Below, piece after piece: positions 60,453 through 64,000 of a DNA stretch of 64,000 bases. Both the position numbers and the translations under genes were made by a program. A model generated the notes under the pieces. It did not search any database and was not told where the DNA came from. It saw only the letters and a list, made by a program, of their open reading frames with translations. Source of the stretch: Gordonibacter pamelaeae (GTDB taxonomy: Bacteria; Actinomycetota; Coriobacteriia; Coriobacteriales; Eggerthellaceae); NCBI RefSeq assembly GCF_042665095.1, contig NZ_JBHTBV010000002.1, one strand, 5' to 3'. How positions within the stretch are numbered: position 1 is the first letter of the stretch; each line of letters begins with the position of its first letter.

Positions 60453-60582
60453 TGCGAATCCGATTCTCACTGCGGTCAGCTGGCGGTCCTTCCCATTCGG
60501 GAAGGACCGTTCTCGTTGTAGGGTGCTCCGGGTAGCATCTTCGGTGTATACGGCCTGCTTTTATCTGGGAGCTGATGACATG
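60435..60582 (+). repeat. Junction repeat, copy 1 (tail end, terminator, operator, promoter, start)
   Basis: From the codons for GGKHI and stop, through CTGCGGTCAG-TGGCGG, the palindromic terminator, GTTCTCGTTG, GGGTAGCATCTT to the next ATG, this block aligns with 61224-61372 at high identity. The repeat covers everything between two gene bodies. Confidence 0.75.
60485..60538 (+). promoter_or_regulatory. Terminator-embedded palindrome-29-TAGCAT promoter module
   Basis: GGTCCTTCCC-attc-GGGAAGGACC (60485-60508) contains TTCCCATTCGGGAA (60490-60503); exactly 29 bp later GGG-TAGCAT-C (60533-60538). The T-rich run after the hairpin supplies TTCTCG 17 bp before the -10. Confidence 0.7.
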
Positions 60583-61241
60583 GCAGCGAAACAATACGAC
60601 CTCGAATCGAGCGTCCTCGATTGGTACAGAGACTTCTGCCCGGAAAACAGTTTCGATGTCCAGATCCGTCCCGATATCACATTCGCGGACGTCGTCGTGG
60701 GCATGGCGAACGGTATCGATCTGAGCGACCTTATCGGTTCCGATAGCGAGGTCTTCAGCAATATCGTGTTCGTGAAGCTGGCCGAGATCACCGGGGAGAG
60801 TTACAGGACCGTTGCTAATGTGTGGTATGAGGCGCCGATGACGAGTTTGTCCGCAGGTACCGTTATTGGAAAACCGGTCTCGAGGCCATACGCGACCATG
60901 CCACCGAGCTTTTTGCGGCCTGTCAGGTTCAGTTGGCGTTCACGCAGGCGGACTTCATCCTCCAAGCGTGCGAGCGCAGTATTGAGCCGACGGAGGAGAT
61001 GTATTTCGATTCCGTCTACACACCCCAGCCTAATTTCCACTTGGATGTCCTGGATGATTGCGTCATCGCCCTCCGCAACCCCGCCTTTTCAGCCGTCAAG
61101 GAGGCCATTGCCGATATCGAGAACCAGAGTAAAGCCGTGAACAAGACCTCCGCCGTTCCAACGGATGTCGCCGCGGCGGCCAAGAAGGCCGCCAGCGCAA
61201 GCATCTCGACCGACGGCGATGCCGGCGGCAAGCATATCTAG
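60580..61241 (+). pseudogene. Family D gene with a -1 frameshift, tail intact in the second frame
   Basis: ATG 60580 behind CTGGGAG opens MAAKQYDLESSVLDWYRDF ... VANVWYEAPM, paralogous to the next gene (KSSIRDWYIRAFPSDQ, AAITGVDYDAVYDLW). In this frame the product then degenerates into Arg/Ser-rich sequence to a stop at 61140. Stepping back one base at 60840 gives DEFVRRYRYWKTGLEAIRD ... FILQACERSIEPTEEMYFDS and continues to 61241 with DVAAAAKKAASASISTDGD and GGKHI. So the intact protein would be about 220 aa. No slippery heptamer is seen at the junction, which favours a one-base deletion or sequencing error. Confidence 0.7.
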
Positions 61242-61372
61242 CTCGATCTGATTCACATTGCGGTCAGTTGGCGGCCCTTCCCGTTCGGGAAGGGCCGTTC
61301 TCGTTGATGCGCGACGCGGGTAGCATCTTTGTCGTATCTGGCTGACCCTCTTTTTTTGGAGCTGGCGAAATG
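61224..61372 (+). repeat. Junction repeat, copy 2
   Basis: Near-copy of 60435-60582; the first 18 bases, GGCGGCAAGCATATCTAG, are identical, followed by conserved GCGGTCAG-TGGCGG, hairpin, GTTCTCGTTG and GGGTAGCATCTT. Confidence 0.75.
61273..61326 (+). promoter_or_regulatory. Terminator-embedded palindrome-29-TAGCAT promoter module
   Basis: GGCCCTTCCC-gttc-GGGAAGGGCC (61273-61296) contains TTCCCGTTCGGGAA (61278-61291); exactly 29 bp later GGG-TAGCAT-C (61321-61326). TTCTCG again sits 17 bp before the -10. Confidence 0.72.
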
Positions 61373-62590
61373 AGCAAGAAGCATTTCAATTTCAAGTCTA
61401 GTATCCGCGATTGGTATATCCGGGCATTTCCGTCCGATCAGCTCGGCTACAGGATCAACCCACTGGCCACCTTTGCCGGCGCCGTGAAATGCATGGCGGA
61501 CGGAGGCGACATCTATAAGTATCTCGGCGTCGGGGACTCCCCGGTGCGTGAGAACGTATTCTTCAAGATCGCCGCCATCACGGGCGTGGATTACGATGCC
61601 GTATATGACCTTTGGCTTCATCATGACGAGGACGAGTGCAGCAGACTGGTCTTCCTCGGCGACCATCCGGACTGCGCCGTCGATCGCGACTGGCGGGAAC
61701 AGTTCGATGAGGTGGTCTCCCCTTCCGAGCAAGTGCGCTATGACGAGTTGCTTGCAGCCGAAGAGCATCGCAAGGCCGAGACGTTCGATTCGTTCATGGA
61801 GGTTAACGAGACTCCCATGGACGAGGTGCGAGGCGCCGGGATCGCGATGATGCTCATGCAGGGCATCGTTTTCGCCGAGATCGCAAAGAAGATCGATGGG
61901 CCGAGCGAAGAGCTGAACGAACGCATCGCGACCTTCAACCGCGACCTCAAGCGCCTCTACAACGAACCGCTCCACAAGAAGGTGGAACAAATCGAGAGCC
62001 AGGTCGGAAAGCTGGAAGAGAAGGCGGCCATCTACGACGAGATGCGCTATACCGCGGAACATACCGACCCGGCGGATATCCGCATCGCAGAGGGCAGTGC
62101 CAGCATGACCGGCGCCCTCATGGCCGCCGCGATGGCGAGCTACGACCTGTCATGCGGCCTTATCGACGATGAGCACATCGGGCGATACGGCGACGTCATC
62201 ACCGCCCTCGAGGAGCGTATGGGCGTCGGCACCGGAGCCCTCTCCGTGCAGACCGAGGCGGGCGAGCTCATCGCCAACGCCAAGGAGGACGGCATCAGCG
62301 TCGGCATCGACATTCCCGGCGGCAAGTGCGCGGATATCGCCTTCGTCGATGCGGACCCGGATGCCAACGACCTCTATCCGACGCCCGTCCGCGCCTTCAC
62401 CTACAACGGCCGCGACGAAGAGCCCGATCACCGCACCGACGTGCATCTCGATGGGGACATGGTGCTCGAGGGGCAGTTGACTGCCGAGGCCCCCGCACAT
62501 TTGCCCGGCGACGTCGCCGCGGCTGCCAAGGAGGCCGCCGCCAAGAGCGTCAAGCCCGACACCGTCGGCGCCGACGGCATCAAGCACTAG
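61370..62590 (+). CDS. Unknown two-module protein (family D head, family E module) with tail
   Basis: A 406-aa protein after TTTGGAGCTGGCG. The head (about 8-85) is paralogous to the 60580 gene. The middle is helical, possibly coiled-coil (KKVEQIESQVGKLEEKAAIY). Residues about 288-365, EAGELIANAKEDGISVGIDI, YPTPVRAFTYNGRDEEPDHR and TDVHLDGD, are shared with the 63079 protein. Tail: GDVAAAAKEAAAKSVKPDTV ending GIKH. This is the clearest case of mixed modules capped by the tail. Function unknown. Confidence 0.72.
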   Translation: MSKKHFNFKSSIRDWYIRAFPSDQLGYRINPLATFAGAVKCMADGGDIYKYLGVGDSPVRENVFFKIAAITGVDYDAVYDLWLHHDEDECSRLVFLGDHPDCAVDRDWREQFDEVVSPSEQVRYDELLAAEEHRKAETFDSFMEVNETPMDEVRGAGIAMMLMQGIVFAEIAKKIDGPSEELNERIATFNRDLKRLYNEPLHKKVEQIESQVGKLEEKAAIYDEMRYTAEHTDPADIRIAEGSASMTGALMAAAMASYDLSCGLIDDEHIGRYGDVITALEERMGVGTGALSVQTEAGELIANAKEDGISVGIDIPGGKCADIAFVDADPDANDLYPTPVRAFTYNGRDEEPDHRTDVHLDGDMVLEGQLTAEAPAHLPGDVAAAAKEAAAKSVKPDTVGADGIKH

Positions 62591-62605
62591 GAGGGAGGCA
62601 TAGCC

Positions 62606-63082
62606 ATGGAAGAGACCTATCAGCTCATCGAGGGCTCGCCGACGCTGCGCGACCTGGACGCGGAGAACGGTTTCCTCTGGTGCCCGTTCGGGCACTCGGG
62701 GCGCCAGAACGAGCCGGGTATCCTTATCAGCCGACTCGATGACGGCAGCTACGACGTGAGGCTCGGGACCGGGTTCGACAGCCCCGAGCGCTTCGCGACC
62801 GGGGACCCCGATTGGTCCTGGATGGACTTGTCCGTGGCCTCCACCGTGGATGCCACCTTCGCGGACGACATGGCGCTCAGCGACTGGATCGCAAGCGAGA
62901 CGACCGCCACCGGCGCCGCATGGGCGCGATGCTTCAACCCCGGTTGCGGTCCCGACGGCGTCGCGCCCGATTTCAGCCGCGCCCGGGGACGCTTCCCCGA
63001 TGCGACCGTGGCCGCCTGGGCGGCCGAGCGGAGCGTGAACGGATCTGATGTCAATTTGGGTATCAAGGAGCGTATGTTATGA
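62606..63082 (+). CDS. Unknown small acidic protein
   Basis: A 158-aa protein after a strong GGAGGGAGG. Contains GFLWCPFGHSGRQNEPGILI, PDWSWMDLSVASTVDATFAD and ARCFNPGCGPDG; the CPFGH and CFNPGC pairs might bind metal but no family is known to me. It has no shared tail, and its stop overlaps the next start (ATGA), so it is translationally coupled with a tailed protein and may act with it. Confidence 0.65.
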   Translation: MEETYQLIEGSPTLRDLDAENGFLWCPFGHSGRQNEPGILISRLDDGSYDVRLGTGFDSPERFATGDPDWSWMDLSVASTVDATFADDMALSDWIASETTATGAAWARCFNPGCGPDGVAPDFSRARGRFPDATVAAWAAERSVNGSDVNLGIKERML

Positions 63083-63474
63083 GCGAGCATATTTCTGTAA
63101 TGACCGATTTCGGCGAACTGATCGCCACGCCGTTCGCAGGCGGCATCAGCGTGGATATCAACCTGCCCGATGGGAAGGGCAGCGGGCAGCTCGCCTTCAT
63201 CGAGTCGACGCCGGCTGAGTTCCAGGATGACTACCCGACGCCGGTGCATGTCTTCACCTACGACGGGCGCGATTCGGAACCGGTGCATCGGACCGATGTT
63301 CACCTCGACGGGGACGCCATGACGCTCGATCCCGTGAAGGGCGCGCCGGCGCACGACGGCGCGCAAGCGCATGGCGGCGACAGGCATCCCGCAGATCTCG
63401 CCAAGGCCGCGAGCGCGGCGGCGAACCGAACTGCCGGTTCGCACGCGGACGAGGCCGGCGGCATCAAGCACTAG
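63079..63474 (+). CDS. Family E module protein with tail
   Basis: A 131-aa protein whose start overlaps the previous stop. Residues 10-75 (DFGELIATPFAGGISVDINL, DYPTPVHVFTYDGRDSEPVH, RTDVHLDGD) are the module also found inside the 61370 protein. Linker, then DLAKAASAAANRTAGSHAD and GGIKH. It is essentially one module plus tail, like the 54041 protein. Function unknown. Confidence 0.7.
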   Translation: MSEHISVMTDFGELIATPFAGGISVDINLPDGKGSGQLAFIESTPAEFQDDYPTPVHVFTYDGRDSEPVHRTDVHLDGDAMTLDPVKGAPAHDGAQAHGGDRHPADLAKAASAAANRTAGSHADEAGGIKH

Positions 63475-63492
63475 GACGTCGATGCCTACCGG

Positions 63493-63828
63493 CTAACGGA
63501 TCGTCTTTGCGGGATTGTCTCGGCGGCTGTCGGCTATGCCGGCGGCCGCCGATTTCTTTGCCGCGGCCGCGAGGGTGGCGGGAGATGCCTTCTCGAGGAC
63601 GACAGAGACATTCCTTCGGGCCTGCTCGGCCCTCTCCAGGGCCTCCGCATACTTGGCCTCCGCGCGGTGCTTGGCGCCGTACAGATCCATGTACTTCGCG
63701 GCATTTGCCGTATAGTCTGGCGTCCGGTAGTCCAGTGCCGGCGGCGCGTCGATCGCCTGGAGCTCCGCCGGGCGCCATGTCGGGTTCTTCGCGGTATCCT
63801 CCAGGGCGTCCAGGAACCTCGTGATCAT
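63493..63828 (-). CDS. Unknown helical protein with tail, minus strand
   Basis: A 111-aa protein read leftward; ATG at 63828 is chosen for AGGGG 5 nt ahead (an upstream ATG at 63945 has no such site). The chain is helical (MITRFLDALEDTAKNPTW, YMDLYGAKHRAEAKYAEALE, RAEQARRNVSVVLEKASP) and ends with TLAAAAKKSAAAGIADSRR and AKTIR. The tail therefore occurs on both strands and is not a by-product of one operon. Convergent with 63079, stops 18 bp apart. Confidence 0.65.
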   Translation of the reverse strand: MITRFLDALEDTAKNPTWRPAELQAIDAPPALDYRTPDYTANAAKYMDLYGAKHRAEAKYAEALERAEQARRNVSVVLEKASPATLAAAAKKSAAAGIADSRRDNPAKTIR

Positions 63829-64000
63829 CTCGGCCCCTGGTGAGATATCCCTTTTGTCAAGACGAAAACGCAGGGAAAAACGAGCAGAGCGCCCTGCTAG
63901 ACGCATCGCGATTCCGAAAGCCCACGAGGGATCGCAAGGCGTCAATAAATGTAACTAATTGATTTGCTATGTACCATTCATAATGGTACATTGATAATTG
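63829..64000. promoter_or_regulatory. AT-rich right-edge region with TGTACCATT inverted repeat
   Basis: The last 100 bp are much lower in G+C than the rest. TGTACCATT-cat-AATGGTACA (63970-63990) is a 9-bp-arm inverted repeat, suited to a dimeric repressor operator for the minus-strand gene or a gene beyond the edge. No gene is visible in the stretch. Confidence 0.45.

Noticed and set aside
2359..61291. Treating TTCCCGTTCGGGAA only as a terminator or as a LexA-type SOS box
   Set aside because: Most copies lack extended stems or T-runs, and the fixed 29/39-bp distance to a -10 box is unexplained by termination. It does not match the actinobacterial SOS box (GAAC-N4-GTTC), and a repressor would more often overlap the promoter.
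12475..63474. Resemblance of some endings (AKL, IKL, NRL) to the peroxisomal PTS1 signal
   Set aside because: The organism is bacterial and other endings (GGKHI, GIKH, GNKH) do not fit PTS1; chance similarity of a short basic-hydrophobic terminus.
1..64000. CRISPR arrays, tRNA and rRNA genes
   Set aside because: No regularly spaced repeats and no tRNA or rRNA signature noticed in the sequence.

Overview
The window is high-GC DNA (about two-thirds G+C by eye) with Actinomycetota features: an actinobacterial-type integration host factor, a class B sortase with a huge CnaB-repeat adhesin, a gram-positive style Tad pilus locus, and strong GGAGG or GAAAGG ribosome binding sites. A gut or host-associated Coriobacteriia (Collinsella/Olsenella/Eggerthella-like) is the best guess, by inference. 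I see no tRNA, rRNA or chromosomal housekeeping gene. With a TopB-like topoisomerase, ArdA and ArdC-like antirestriction proteins, a DNA methylase-helicase giant, HipA- and Phd-like proteins and lone Xre regulators, the DNA reads as part of a conjugative plasmid or integrative conjugative element (ICE). The relaxase, coupling protein and replication genes lie outside the window.

Layout: 1-9 kb has the topoisomerase, an Xre regulator, a 1886-aa SpaA/CnaB adhesin and its sortase. 9-12.4 kb has a Phd-like protein, two membrane/secreted proteins and a HipA-like kinase. 12.4-22.2 kb is accessory block 1, including ArdA. 22.5-29.5 kb has an Xre/membrane gene pair, a 982-aa secreted lectin-like protein and two paralogous polytopic membrane proteins. 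29.6-37.2 kb is a complete-looking Tad/Flp pilus operon (pilin, prepilin peptidase, three TadE/G-like pseudopilins, CpaB, TadA ATPase, TadB, TadC, DUF192). 37.3-39.2 kb has an Xre gene, two tandem small-RNA candidates, an amber-interrupted ORF and mIHF. 39.4-63.8 kb is accessory block 2, including the methylase-helicase and the ArdC-like protein.

Two features bind the accessory blocks together and are, as far as I know, undescribed. (1) About nineteen otherwise unrelated, mostly acidic proteins end in the same kind of C-terminal tail: an Ala-rich stretch (D-V-A-A-A-A-K-x-A-A type), a short Gly/Asp/Ser linker, and a basic terminus such as GGKHI, GIKH, GNRL or GAIKL. The tail is absent from the topoisomerase, adhesin, sortase, pilus and secreted proteins. 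(2) Twelve plus-strand promoters share a 14-bp palindrome, TTCCCGTTCGGGAA, placed exactly 29 or exactly 39 bp upstream of a TAnnnT -10 hexamer (one helical turn apart). A thirteenth, minus-strand copy sits at 28 bp. The promoters are in front of ArdA, the methylase-helicase, nearly every tailed operon and the adhesin, and absent from the Tad and secretion region.

My working model is a coordinately activated set of anti-defence/establishment proteins whose common tail addresses them to one machine or compartment, for example co-transfer with DNA during conjugation, analogous to phage P1 Dar proteins being delivered with DNA. The tail and promoter module are read directly from the sequence; the function is inference. 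Several genes show frame problems (about 50,055, about 60,840, 38,512, and a read-through at 19,682-19,789) that could be mutation, recoding or assembly error.
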